Shown in pieces: positions 16,847 to 27,720 of a stretch of 64,000 nt of DNA. The stretch comes from Epiperipatus broadwayi. Its lineage: Eukaryota; Onychophora; Udeonychophora; Euonychophora; Peripatidae. Location of the stretch: assembly GCA_028023455.1 (NCBI GenBank), contig JAQFVV010000031.1:9100093-9164092 (forward strand), given 5' to 3'. Made by a program: the position numbers and the translations under genes. Below the pieces are notes generated by a model. It made no database searches and was not told the DNA's origin. It worked only from the letters and a program-made list of their open reading frames with translations. The stretch's first letter is position 1, and each line of letters opens with the position of its first letter.

Positions 16847-17065
16847 CTACAATATATATATAAAATGATCAGTATAGTGTAAATAGATAAGCAGACAGAT
16901 AAGTAGATGTGTAGATAATTAGGTAGAGATATACATTAATTGATTGAGAGACAAAGATAAAAATATGTAAATAGCTAGTAAATAAACAGACTACTAGTGA
17001 ATTGAACAAAAAGTTATATAGAACTATAAACAATTGTATGTATAAATATCACATTGAGTACTTAC
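16847..17065 (-). other. Intron of the M13-like gene
   Basis: Donor GTAAGT at 17065-17060 and acceptor TAG ending at 16847; both flanking exons are in phase 0. The intron contains degenerate GATA-type repeats (16880-16930). Confidence 0.6.
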
Positions 17066-17211
17066 TTTTTTTATGCCATCATCACTTTCTATTTCAATGT
17101 CATCTTGAATAAAATTCTTGCTAAAACAATTTGTAGCATGTTCAGAATATAATTTTATTGTGTCTTTGCTCCACCAGGGTTTACTGTTTCCATGTCCATC
17201 AAAATATTGAC
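17066..17211 (-). CDS. M13 (neprilysin/ECE-like) metallopeptidase-like exon
   Basis: M13 enzymes are type II membrane or secreted zinc endopeptidases that trim signalling peptides. The exon (146 nt, entering in phase 1, leaving in phase 0) lies between an acceptor GTATAG and a perfect donor GTAAGT. It encodes GQYFDGHGNSKPWWSKDT, then a helix with TNC near its middle and an acidic end. This matches the family segment just after HExxH: GR.YD..GN...WW...T...F......C. The next exon (16775-16846) follows in the right phase and order. The preceding HExxH exon was not found within the window, so catalytic status is unknown. An initiator ATG is not implied. The alternative of a processed fragment is unlikely given the splice sites. 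Confidence 0.75.
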
Positions 17212-17861
17212 CTATACTCAACAAAAAAGTTAATGTACATTAAACAATATTTGAACTCTCACTATGAATATTGCAGCTAGACATTTAAGAAATAATAACC
17301 ATATCCATTATAAAAAAAAAAGAAATCTCCATTCATTTCACATACGTACAACTGATATTTAAAAATAGTATTAAAATTGTATAAATTAAACTCTAATTAT
17401 CTAAATTTATTGTGATACAGGTTGAATTAATCAGTAGTGTAAACATCTCCACTTCTAATAAAAAATAAAATATTTTACCCTACATTATTGTTGAAAGAAG
17501 GCAAACAAATATTTATGAAATATGTAGTGAAAATTATCTCATTGTCACTCACAATTTTCCTTTTGCTTAATAGTGTGATTTAAGAGTCATTTTTTTAACT
17601 TGTTAAGGAAATAAATAAGCATGATCCTAGTGATCATACTTGCACATTTTATTTAATGTATCATGAATATTTCTCAAATTAAAACATTAATTATTAGAAA
17701 ATAAGTAACATTGCAACAGTCTTTGTGCTCAAATAACCAATATGAAACATCACTACAATTAGGTAGTAAATAGATTCCATTTCCTATCTAATTGTAATAC
17801 TTACCTTGGTAACACATTGGTAATATTATATTGGCTTGTGTATGCAAAAGTTTATATATAT
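17212..17861. other. Probable intron of the M13-like gene
   Basis: AT-rich, no second supported exon. A donor-like AAG/GTAAG site at 17803 (minus) ends an open frame of compatible phase, but that frame lacks HExxH and was not accepted. Confidence 0.4.
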
Positions 17862-18135
17862 ATAATTGAAATATTTTTAACGGTTTACAAACAATTACAA
17901 ACAATCTTTAAATCCGCAGAAGTACTTTTGGTTACTTTCTAACCTGCCTCAACTGCCATTCAATTCAAAAACTAAAAGTGGAAGCAAACGTTGAATTGAT
18001 GACGTTTGCTTCCGCTTTTAGTTTTTGAATTTAATGGCAGTTGATGCAGGTTAGAAAGTAACTGAAAGTACTTCTGTGGATTTAAAGATTGTTTGTAATT
18101 GTTTGTAAACCGTTAAAAATATTATTTCAATTATA
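17862..18135. repeat. Long hairpin (foldback/MITE-like) element
   Basis: Arms 17862-17990 and 18003-18135 are near-perfect reverse complements (about 130 bp, a few mismatches) around a 12-nt loop. Landmarks are AACGGTTTACAAACAATTAC on the left and its complement on the right. It has no coding capacity and probably moved as a MITE or foldback element. It lies immediately upstream of the Penelope-like element. Confidence 0.85.
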
Positions 18136-18207
18136 ATTACAATATTGTTTTTAATTAATGGATATTTTATTTATTTTACATATATATATATATATGTGTG
18201 TGTGTGT
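18136..18207. repeat. (TA)n(TG)n microsatellite
   Basis: TA units from about 18179 pass into TG units up to 18206 at the left end of the Penelope-like element. Confidence 0.85.
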
Positions 18208-18471
18208 AATTATATAACTGAATATTTGTAAATACAGTAATTAAATAATTAAAATTTTTTATCAACTTAGGAGCGCTTTCAATTATCCAGTAATCTCTGT
18301 CAACTAAAGCTTTGAAATGCTAACTTTCCCACAATTCTATGATCTTAACGTTTGCTGCTTGCCTGTTAATTAAGTCATGTTTATATTTATATATTAGCAT
18401 AGCCTTTTTTATTTTTCTTTTATTGTTATTTTTCAATTTGCAATATATTTACACTGTTAAAATTGATAAAT

Positions 18472-19013
18472 AACTCCAAAGATAAAACCTCATTTATAAA
18501 TAAAAATTGTGTCATTTATAAATGAATATGTAGGTGTGGCAGTAAATATATAGGTGAATCTAGATGTACATTGGAAAAAAGAACTAAAGAGCACTTGCTA
18601 TTATTCAAACGTGTTCAGAAATCAAAACAAAATTGCATAGTACATAAAAATATTTCAGCAGCTGTTTTTTACAACCATAATAAATCATGTATTTATGGTT
18701 TTGACTTCAATTTTAACAGTATAAAAATTTTGCAAATTGAAAAAAAATAACAATAAAAGAAAAATAAAGGAGGCTATGCTAATATATAAATATAAACATG
18801 ACTTAATTAACAGGCAAGCAGCAAATGTTAAGATCATGGAATTATGGGAAAGTTAGCATTTCAAAGCTTTAGTTGACACAGATTACTGGATAATCGAAAG
18901 TGCTCCTAAGTGGATAAATTTTTTTCATTATTTAGTTACTATATTTACAAATATTCAGTTATATAATTATGTATATTGTTTTAAAAATACAGACATTGAA
19001 TCTTAATATTATT
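18472..19013 (+). repeat. Upstream pseudo-LTR of the PLE
   Basis: Near-identical to 20992-21534. It encodes the C-terminal GIY-YIG part (ICRCGSKYIGESRCTLEKRT, then KEHLLL), which is better preserved here than in the main frame, where the KEH codons are missing. Confidence 0.9.
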
Positions 19014-19317
19014 ACATATATACTAAAGGAATATAATACGAGAAATGAAATATGGATTGTTAAAGAATGGTGAAAGGTAACTTTAGAAATAATTGACTTT
19101 AAATGTAGATTGCAGTTTTTATCCAATGCAAAAGATTTAAAATATTTCCAAATTGCTGTAATATAAAAGTTAATATGTCCTGTAAGTTGACTGCAAATAC
19201 GATTTATTATATAAAAATGACTGAATTATGAAGTGTAATTTCCACGTTCAAACGTTTAATATTTGATAAAACAATATTTAAAAAGTTTAAATTATTTAAT
19301 TGACTTAAATAAATGAG

Positions 19318-21377
19318 ATGATTGGTTTAATTTTAAAATTAACTGTCAAATTTTATTTAATCAATATTATGAAAAAAATGTTTATGAAATTTGATAAAAA
19401 AATATTTTTTTTGTATTATAAGAGCCTTAAAAGTCAATCTCAAGATAATTACGTTAATTTGTCGAATATAGATCTCGATTTTCAACAAAAACATATATTA
19501 AATCTTGGTGCAAAATATTCTGGTGGTCAGTGGGAAGACAGTGATCTAGAATTGAAATCTTCAGTTGAAAATTCCTTAAGCAGAAGTAAATCTGATTTAA
19601 AAGTGTGTAATGATTTAGTAAAAAAAGTAAAAGAAAAAAAGTTTAATTATAAAATGGATTACGATTGGAACATACAAATATCTAAATTTAGAAAATTTAC
19701 ATCTGATAATATTTTAATTTGTATAAAAGAGAACAAGAGCCTTAGGATGTGTTTGTTATTAAAATCTGATTATGAGAACAAAGTAATTACTCAAATGAAG
19801 AATCTTAACTTTATGAAAGTTGATAAAGTTAATATAGAAAATTTACGTATTCAATTTATTAATAACATTTTTAAAAAAGCCAAAAATAAAGCGATTGATA
19901 ATAGTACTTATTATAAAATTTACCCTTCTGCTGAAATATGTCCTAAGATTTTTTCAAATATAAAACTGCATAAAGTAAACGAACCATTGCATTGATTGAT
20001 TTTGGAGGGGCATTTTATTATGAAACTTGTTGTTTAATTGAGAAAATGCTACAAAAAATTATTGGTTTTGATAAATATACAATATGTTCTTCATTTGATT
20101 TTGTTAATAAAATCCATAATGTTAAGATTGATATTAATGACATTATATGTACTGTAGATGTTAGTGAAATGTATGGATCAATTGATCGATTGGCATCTAT
20201 TGAAATTATTTCAACGCATTAAGTTTAAAAAATGTTAACGTGAAAATAATAAAGTTTATAATTGAAACATTAAATTTTATTGATAAAATATTTATGCAGT
20301 TTTTAATAAGGATTTTTATAAAATGTGTAATGGATGGCCCATGGGATTACCTACTGTTGCTCAAATATGCAATTTTATAATTGCTACATATGAAGAAAAT
20401 ATTTTGAAAAAGGAATATTATCAACAAAATATTACTGCATATTATCGATATGTTGATGATGTTTTTGTATGTGGTAAACCAAATACAATTAATACATTTT
20501 TTGAAGAATTAAATGATTTGAAAGGCCTAAGATGAATAAAATCAGATGAAGATTTAATGTGCGTTTAGTTTCTTGATCTTAAAATAACTAGGAATCAAGG
20601 CATGCTGGATTACTGTATGACCATTAAACCCATAGTAAAAAGCAGTTATATTCCATATAAATCAAAAGTGCCAATGTCACACAAAATTGCAGGTTTGAAA
20701 TCCTTATTTAGAAATAATAGTCTTTGCAAATATTCATTGGATAAAGGCAAAAATATTGAAATATATTTGAATGAATTGTTAAGTGTTGGCTATAGTTATA
20801 ATCAAATATATAATATTATTAGAGATTTTAATACAAAATATAAAAATAAAAATTTTGATAACAATATTGATTCTGCTAATAAAAAAATATGGATATCAAT
20901 TTCATATATTTCAAGTTATCAAGTAAAGTTTATAAGAAAAATTTATAAAGATATATGTGATGTTGCATTTTACACACCTCCTACATTGAACAAATTAATA
21001 AATAACTCCAAAGATAAAACCTCATTTATAAATAAAAATTGTGTCATTTATAAATGGATATGTAGGTGTGGCAGTAAATATATAGGTGAATCTAGATGTA
21101 CGTTGGAAAAAAGAACATTTGCTATTATTAAAACATGTTCAGAAATCGAAACAAAATTGCATAGTAGATAATAATATTTCAGCATCTGTTTTTTATGACC
21201 ATAATAAATCATGTATTTATGGTTTTGACTTCAATTTTAACAGTGTAAAAATATTGCAAATTGAAAAAAATAACAATAAAAAAAAATAAAAGAGGCTATG
21301 CTAATATATAAATATAAACATGACTTAATTAACAGGCAAGCAGCAAACGTTAAGATCACAGAATTGTGGGAAAGTTA
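19318..21377 (+). pseudogene. PLE reverse transcriptase with C-terminal GIY-YIG endonuclease, degenerate
   Basis: The protein would copy its RNA from a nick made by its own GIY-YIG domain. Pieces in order are: an N-terminal region (19318-19995) ending in KLHKVNEP; after a frameshift near 19990, FGGAFYYE and the palm motif VDVSEMYGSID (19992-20222); a gap; GWPMGLPTVAQICNF and the catalytic YRYVDD (20323-20535); a stop, then FLDLKITRN; and the linker and GIY-YIG domain CVIYKWICRCGSKYIGES (20602-21171). After a small deletion the C-terminus resumes in another frame and ends in MELWES-like codons near 21377. At least four breaks make it a pseudogene. The RT order and C-terminal GIY-YIG place it in the canonical endonuclease-bearing PLEs; the subgroup (Penelope or Neptune) was not determined. 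Confidence 0.88.
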
Positions 21378-21534
21378 GCATGTCAAAGCTTTAGTTGACA
21401 CAGATTACTGGATAATCGAAAGCGCTCCTAAGTGGATAAATTTTTTTAATTATTTAGTTACTGTATTTACAAATATTCAGTTATATAATTGCGTATATTG
21501 TTTTAAAAAAAACAGACATTGAATCATAATATTA
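20992..21534 (+). repeat. Downstream pseudo-LTR / 3' end of the PLE
   Basis: Direct repeat of 18472-19013. Its last part (from AGGCTATGCTAATATATAAA) is also present inverted at 18208-18405. Confidence 0.9.
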
Positions 21535-21540
21535 TGTATA

Positions 21541-21544
21541 TGTG

Positions 21545-21575
<31 letters not shown>

Positions 21576-21576
21576 G
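21541..21576. repeat. (TA)n tract
   Basis: TATG and TA units directly right of the PLE. Confidence 0.85.
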
Positions 21577-21784
21577 CTATTACATTTTAAAAACTAAAAG
21601 AAAATTAAGAGTTATGTTTAACATATATATTCACACAGATGGAAAACTTTTTTTTAAAAAAAGTGTTTAAAAGTAAAAAATTTAAATAAAGTAAAGATCT
21701 AAAGATTAGTCCTTTTAGTAAAAAGTTACATAAAAGAAAATACAAATAAATGTTAATGAATTTCTATTTTAAGACACATGTTTA

Positions 21785-22240
21785 ATATTAGTAAATGGAA
21801 ATGATTGTTTTATTAATTAAATGGAAAGCAAACTAGCCCTTGGGGCACTTAAATAATAATGGTTAGATAAAAAAATAAAATTAAATATTGACCAATGGAA
21901 GCACGAAGCCATGCATGGGCCAGAATGGAAAACATTTGGACCTTAGGATCAGTGAAGTCATGTTCATGGGATTCATAAAAATGCTGATAAGAGGCTATAA
22001 TACTACAAAAAGAGAAATTTATTGAATTCAATAGTTGTTGTTAGAATCTGAAAATTAATCTGGCAGCTGTATTGCAGACTCCATGATGTAAGGGTCTAGC
22101 AATAAAAGTTTCCTTTCCATGCACCAGCTGCAGCTATCTAAAGAATGCTCAAGACCAAGCCAACTTGTCATAGTATTAAAGTTATAGTGGTAATAGATCT
22201 CCATCAATCTAAAATTAACTTTTAAACTAAACTTCATAAT
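21785..22240 (-). repeat. Dispersed repeat, copy paired with 49265-49690
   Basis: The reverse complement aligns with 49265-49690. Clear anchors are GACCAATGGAAGCAC, a GGACC block, and GGAAATGATTG at the end. The copies differ substantially, so the family is old. Its other copy begins with a tRNA-like phrase, so it may be a SINE. Frames inside (two of about 60 codons) are not convincing genes. Confidence 0.6.
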
Positions 22241-23647
22241 CTCTAAAGCTAGCTAAATTTATAATCAATGGCCAATATAATTTAGTGTATTCTAAAGTTC
22301 TAAATTACAATGTAAAGTTTATTTTTTCTTATTTTAAATTATAAATCTTGCCTGATTTATTTTAACTGGTATTTATGCTTCCAACTTATTTTGAATGCTT
22401 TAGCTTGACAATATTTGTTTTTATTGATAATTTTCATAAATAAATTAAATTGATATTAAACTGAATTAATCAAATTTAGACTATTTTGTTTCAATCCCTT
22501 TTAAACTAAGCAAATAAACCCAAATTTCAGATTTCACTTACGTGAAAAATTATTTCTAAATTTGTTTTCTTTTAGTTAAATCTATGCCAATATTATTTTC
22601 TTTTTAATTATGTATATGTTTATGCTAAGTTTGTTCAGAATGGAGTTTACTTATAGTTAAATGATTAGTGAGAAGTGATCTAATCTTACACATATGTAAC
22701 TTTGCATTTATTAATGCACAAACAAAACTCCCTTCTGAAGTGGATAAAATAAATCTTATTTAAGACATAATTTAAAGCTTATAAATGCTTTAAGATAGGT
22801 TTGCTTTAATAAAATATTTAATTAATATTTAGCTAAAGTGATGAAATATGGCATAAAGCTAGAATTTAATATTGTAATTATCCCAAATATGCCATACTCC
22901 TCCCTAGAGTCATAAATGCCTATATAGTTAGTTTAGCAAATTAGATTCATAAATTTTCCTTAATCGCATAGTTATAGATGCTAGATTATGAACTGATTTC
23001 TGGTAGATTCATGGAAGGAAACTATTGTTTTGCATTGTAGTTTATTACATAATGATGTAGTCAGTGGGGCAAATGTATCCTTAGGAAGCACATATGCTCA
23101 TATACTTATTGCTGTATATTATTTCAAATGGGCATAGGTTTTAATGGCCACCGTATTACTCTTAATTCTGACAACTATTTCTTTAGATTGGTGTAGAGTT
23201 TAAGGGCTACCCCATTCTTCATATTTAGCACCTTAGTATCTAAAATCTGACTGCCTATCATCAGATCATCCCACCATAATAATTTGATTTTCAGCATTGA
23301 TCTGAAACAGAATGTAATTTTGTAGGCATATATGCTATATAGAGAACATGTTAAATAATGCATGTTTAATAAAATATTAATTATAAATAATGATAATCAC
23401 GTTTACTAGCTGCATAAAGCAAATCTAAATCCAAATATATAGCATAAACTAGGCATAGATTATCATGAGCAAATTAAGTCAATTTGTAATGTAATAATAA
23501 TGTCTCATTGTAACTGGATAAATTATAATTTTCACCACCTGTGAATGATATGAATAACAAGGAAAGTTAAATTAAACAATTTGTAACCTGTAAACTAACA
23601 TCACCTGTGAGTGATTTGAAACACTACGTAGATATATAAAACAAAAA

Positions 23648-23656
<9 letters not shown>
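22241..23656. other. AT-rich non-coding stretch
   Basis: No gene, RNA or named repeat recognised. Confidence 0.5.

Positions 23657-23704
<48 letters not shown>
23657..23704. repeat. (TA)n microsatellite
   Basis: Twenty-four or so uninterrupted TA units. Confidence 0.95.
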
Positions 23705-23707
<3 letters not shown>

Positions 23708-26129
23708 AACCGTTTGCATACTCACTTCCAGGACAATATAAATATTAAAAAAATGGGTTAGCTCAGTTACAGATTACATTTGGTTAAATACAAATAATTA
23801 ATAAATAAAATATTCTGCATTATATTAAAACATTCTACTAGCAAAATAATGAAAAGGTTCAGTTTATAAAATAAATTAATAAATATTTATTATTTCATGA
23901 GACTTGGAAGTGAAAATACAGGTGACAAGAAAGATTACATTGAGCCAATATCCCACAGGATACTACCTCAATGGCATAAGAACACTATTCCCTCTTATTA
24001 CTATTTCAAATAAATAAGCTTATAGTATTCTTATGACTTTCATAAATCCTACTCATTAAGATTAAACTAATAATTAAATCTTAATCTTTTATTTCTAATA
24101 ATTTAGCTCAATAAAATCTCAGGTTCATAAAACTATTCTAAGATAATCAAATCACTGTAGTAAAACATGATAAGGGATTTTTATGTCATACTCTACTACA
24201 CCTAAACTAATACCAATAAATAATAATAATATTCTTCAATGGATGGGCTAACTTTATGTATCTTTTCTTCACTATAATTTTATCATAATAAAAATAATAA
24301 AATACTATAATATAATCTTTTATCTCCATATAATAATGTAAGAAAAAAGTGGTAGCATTTATAATATGGCAAATAAAGGTGTGTGGCAATGGATAGTATA
24401 TAATTCAATGTACCATTATGATAACTAATTTATGACCATAAGATAATGTACAAATGTAATTTCTTAAGTAAATAAATTCCAAGAAAAATATTCAAATTCT
24501 TAAAATAATACTTCATTTATCTCTGTGCAAACTTATATGTTTGTTTCTATTATTCTGGATGTATCATGCGTTTGAATGGAAAAGAAACAGTCTTAACACA
24601 CAAATTTTGAAAAAACAAATTTTAACAAAGTTTATTATTAACAATAAAATAAAATAACAATTTATTTACAATATTTACATTGGATATTTTCAATCTGCAC
24701 CATTATACATTTTTTATTACTTAGTTATTAAAACAATCTAGAATTTATTTAAGTCTTCATTCTGATTTAAAATAATAATAATAAAACAATACAATTTTAT
24801 TTATTATTTGTGATCCACCTTTATGATAAAATTACATTTTATTATACTAATTTTAATATATCATATCTTGAAATATTATTTCACTATGCTTCCTTTTAAG
24901 AACATCCATTGAAACATAGTGTGGAAAAACAAAATAAGAATTCTAATTGAGAGTATGGATCTTTTTAAAATAAACAATTTCATTTTACAATGTTAAAAGA
25001 AAATACTATATAAAATATCTACTGTTAATTTATTATTAGATTGTGTGTATATCATTGTTCAATACACTATAATTATAAAATATAATACATCCCATTTATC
25101 ACTACTCTAATACTACATAGTTGTAATCACTGATATATTCCCTATTATTTAATAAATACAAAATTGTACCTATGCTTATTGTTTATATCGTTTTACTTTA
25201 TAAACATTGTATTTTAAAAATATGCAGTACTCATTTTAAAATGAAACAAAATATTTAAAAATTATTTAATATTTCAAAAGCAACTTTGTTTTACATATTT
25301 TATTCCTAAAGTTTATTTTATTTTCCAAATATAAAATCTAACATATATTATGATTCTTTTTCCTTTTGGATCCATTGGATTTTCAATTCCAATTTATACC
25401 AATTATACTTCTTCTTACAAGTAAATGAACTTATCTTATTCAAACGATAGCATATCTTAAATTCTAAATTATCTATTATTTCTTTTACAATATATACCAT
25501 ACTGTACGATGTTGTTACATTGGAAATCTAGATAGTGAATAGATGAGTAGGCAAGGGAAGCAAAACTAGAGTATAACTCATAGCACATATCAGAGAAATA
25601 CAACATGGCACAGTGTATCTATAAAAAATAGAGGCATGACCTTTTCTGTCTAATGACCTCCAATACTATCAATGATGTTAAAGCTATTCCTTCAGCTTTA
25701 TTAAAGCATCAATACTTAAAGAAAAATAGACACTCTCCAAAATAAGTATATCAGTCACAGGGCATTGTTAACTGGACTGTATATCCACTAAGATTATAAA
25801 ATACTCTTTATATTCCCTTATTACATCCTACCTTAATATTACCTCTTGGGTTCATGTTCATAATACTACAGCCAAGTCACTACCTTATCATCATTTCCTG
25901 AAAGATTTATCAAATCTTACATCAATAAAACTAACTTGCATATTCAAAATAAGATTGTTTTCTCATCCTTGGTGTTCGCCACAGGACGGCATTGATCCTA
26001 ATCAAAAACATATACATATAACAATTCCAGGCCGGGCCTAAATGATCGATTTGATCTAAAAAGATCTGATTTCTTAGATTTGTAATAAAATATTCTACTA
26101 TGATGTTAGTTTTTTTCATTTTTGTAAAT
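23705..26129. other. AT-rich non-coding stretch
   Basis: No supported gene on either strand. Short frames are shadows of low-complexity DNA. A phrase near 24600-24700 (AAATTTTAACAAAGTTTATTA) resembles 38850-38880 and may be an old repeat remnant. Confidence 0.45.
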
Positions 26130-26640
26130 GTTTATTAATCTTATCTTGTTTTTTGAGTTTGTGTGTGTGTGTCTTTAAAGTTATGGTGATTTTCTAATTT
26201 TTTTTTTGACTTTACATGTGAAATTTTAAAGTTACGATCTTTTTTTTTTGCAAGAGTAAATCAATAATTTGATTCAAAAGCAAGATGTAATAAGTAAATT
26301 TTTATTAATCTTATCTTGTTTTTGAGTTTGTGTGTGTGTCTTTAAAGTTACGGTGGGTTTTCGAATTTTTTTTTTTTTTGGACTTTAGGTGTGTCTTTTT
26401 AAAGTTATGGTATTTTTTTTGCAAGAGTAAATCAATAATTTGATTCCAAAGCAAGACCTAATAAGTCAATGTTTATTAATCTTAGATTGTTTTTGAGTTT
26501 GTGTGTGCATGTGTCTTTAAAGTTACGGGGCTTTTTCTCATTTTTTTTTGGATTTTATGTGTGTCTTTTTTTAAAGTTACGGTATTTTTGGTCAAGAGTA
26601 AATCAATCATTTTATTAAAAAAGCAAGACATAATTCTAAA
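26130..26640. repeat. Minisatellite A: three units of about 165-170 bp
   Basis: The units begin near 26130, 26298 and 26470. Each reads TTTATTAATCTTATCTTG, GAGTTTGTGTGTG, CTTTAAAGTTACGG, a T-rich run, then GCAAGAGTAAATCAATAATT. The copies have diverged and differ in their T-runs. Confidence 0.88.
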
Positions 26641-26699
26641 TCTATCAAAAGTAACATCATTTATATACTACAATTTAGAATTGATACCCAATTACTATT

Positions 26700-27235
26700 A
26701 GTAAGGACCATCGTTGAAAGACTCGATTGAAAAATGATACCCGACTAATTTCCGTTTTCTTTTTTTTTTGGGGGGGGGGGACAGTAATGAATCAGAAAGT
26801 GGGCTGTTTTTGTTAAGTCTGTCTATATAAAAAGGGTACTGCTTTTGAAATACTAAATTTAAAAATGATAGCCGACTAATTTGTGTTTCTTTTGACAGTA
26901 ATTAATCAGAAAGTGGGTTTCTTTTTTTTTGGTAAATCTTGTGTATATATAAAAACAAACAAACCATAATTCAAAGACTCCATTGAAAAAAATCAAACCC
27001 TGACTCCATTGAAAAAAATCAACCCCCATTCAATTTGCTTTTTTTTTTTTTTAAGACAGTAATTAATCAGGAACTGGGTTGTTTTTGTTAGTGTGTAGAT
27101 ATAAAAACTAATCTTATTTTGAAATAATAAATGTAACAAAAAAATAATAATAATACCGGACTAATTTTATTTTTCGGATAAGTAATTCCTAATAATTAGA
27201 CAGTGGGTTGTTTTTGTTTGTGTATATATATATAT
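26700..27235. repeat. Minisatellite B: about four diverged units
   Basis: Each unit contains CCGACTAATTT, a T- or G-run, GACAGTAATTAATCAGAAAG, TGGGTTGTTTTTGT and TATATAAAA. Units start near 26740, 26870, 27000 and 27155. A 10-nt G run lies at 26771-26780. A 22-bp direct duplication (GACTCCATTGAAAAAAATCAA) lies at 26977-27021. Confidence 0.8.
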
Positions 27236-27720
27236 AGCAAAAGTAACTGGTCACGGACGAATTCTCGCGAAAACGGTAATTTTCGTGTGATCCTTTAATT
27301 TTTTTCCCTTTCACACCCTTAAAAGCAATTTTTGAGGGTTACCCCTTCATAATACACACACTCTCACACGAAACTACAGAGAAAATAGATATTCTACTAT
27401 TACGAGAAAATGATGAACAAAATCAACTACTACGGCAGCCAATGAAGGCATTTCTTTCTCTTTGCTTTTAGCATAGAAAAAAAGCCATAACCGTCTAGCC
27501 GTCGGGAACTCTTTCTGTGTTTTATCATAGAAACAAGTCTCTTTGGGTTGGCTTCTGTCATCGCCACCACCTCCTCCATCCAACATAACGTGAGGACTTT
27601 TCTGTGTTAATAACGTAGAAAATTCCTCTTTTGTTGGGTGAAGGCCAGTGAAACTGGGTGAAGGCCAGTGAAACTGTATATTTCTAAGAATTTACCTAGA
27701 AATAGTGACATCTTAAGGTG
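27236..27720. other. CpG-containing patch of unknown nature
   Basis: Compared with its surroundings this stretch has more G+C and several CGs (CGGACGAATTCTCGCGAAAACGG at 27255-27276, CCGTCTAGCCGTCGGG at 27491-27506). A 70-codon minus-strand frame (27586-27374) with a Gly-rich start crosses it, but no family was recognised. A 20-bp unit GGGTGAAGGCCAGTGAAACT is repeated twice at 27636-27675. It could be a first exon or promoter, or a mobile element fragment; the sequence does not decide. Confidence 0.35.

Larger units (their letters stand above)
18208..21534 (+). mobile_element. Penelope-like element (PLE) with inverted tail and LTR-like direct repeat
   Basis: Left to right: an inverted copy of the element's 3' end (18208-18471, complementary to 18712-18965 and to 21230-21490); an upstream direct copy of the GIY-YIG 3' coding region plus 3' UTR (18472-19013); a 5' leader; a broken RT/GIY-YIG frame (19318-21377); and the 3' UTR to 21534. 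The direct repeats 18472-19013 and 20992-21534 are the pseudo-LTRs known for Penelope elements, and an inverted tail at the 5' end is also typical. It is flanked by (TA)n/(TG)n on the left and GTATATGTG-(TA)n on the right. No hammerhead core (CTGATGA) was seen in the repeats. Confidence 0.9.

Noticed and set aside
17803-17835. Possible upstream M13 exon ending at an AAG/GTAAG donor, with phase compatible with the exon at 17066-17211
   Set aside because: Its short frame (ending NIILPMCYQG) lacks the HExxH motif expected there, and no good acceptor lies before the hairpin element.
18208-19013. Hammerhead ribozyme in the PLE repeats, as reported for some Penelope-like elements
   Set aside because: No CTGATGA core was found by eye on either strand of the repeats; a covariance-model search would be decisive.
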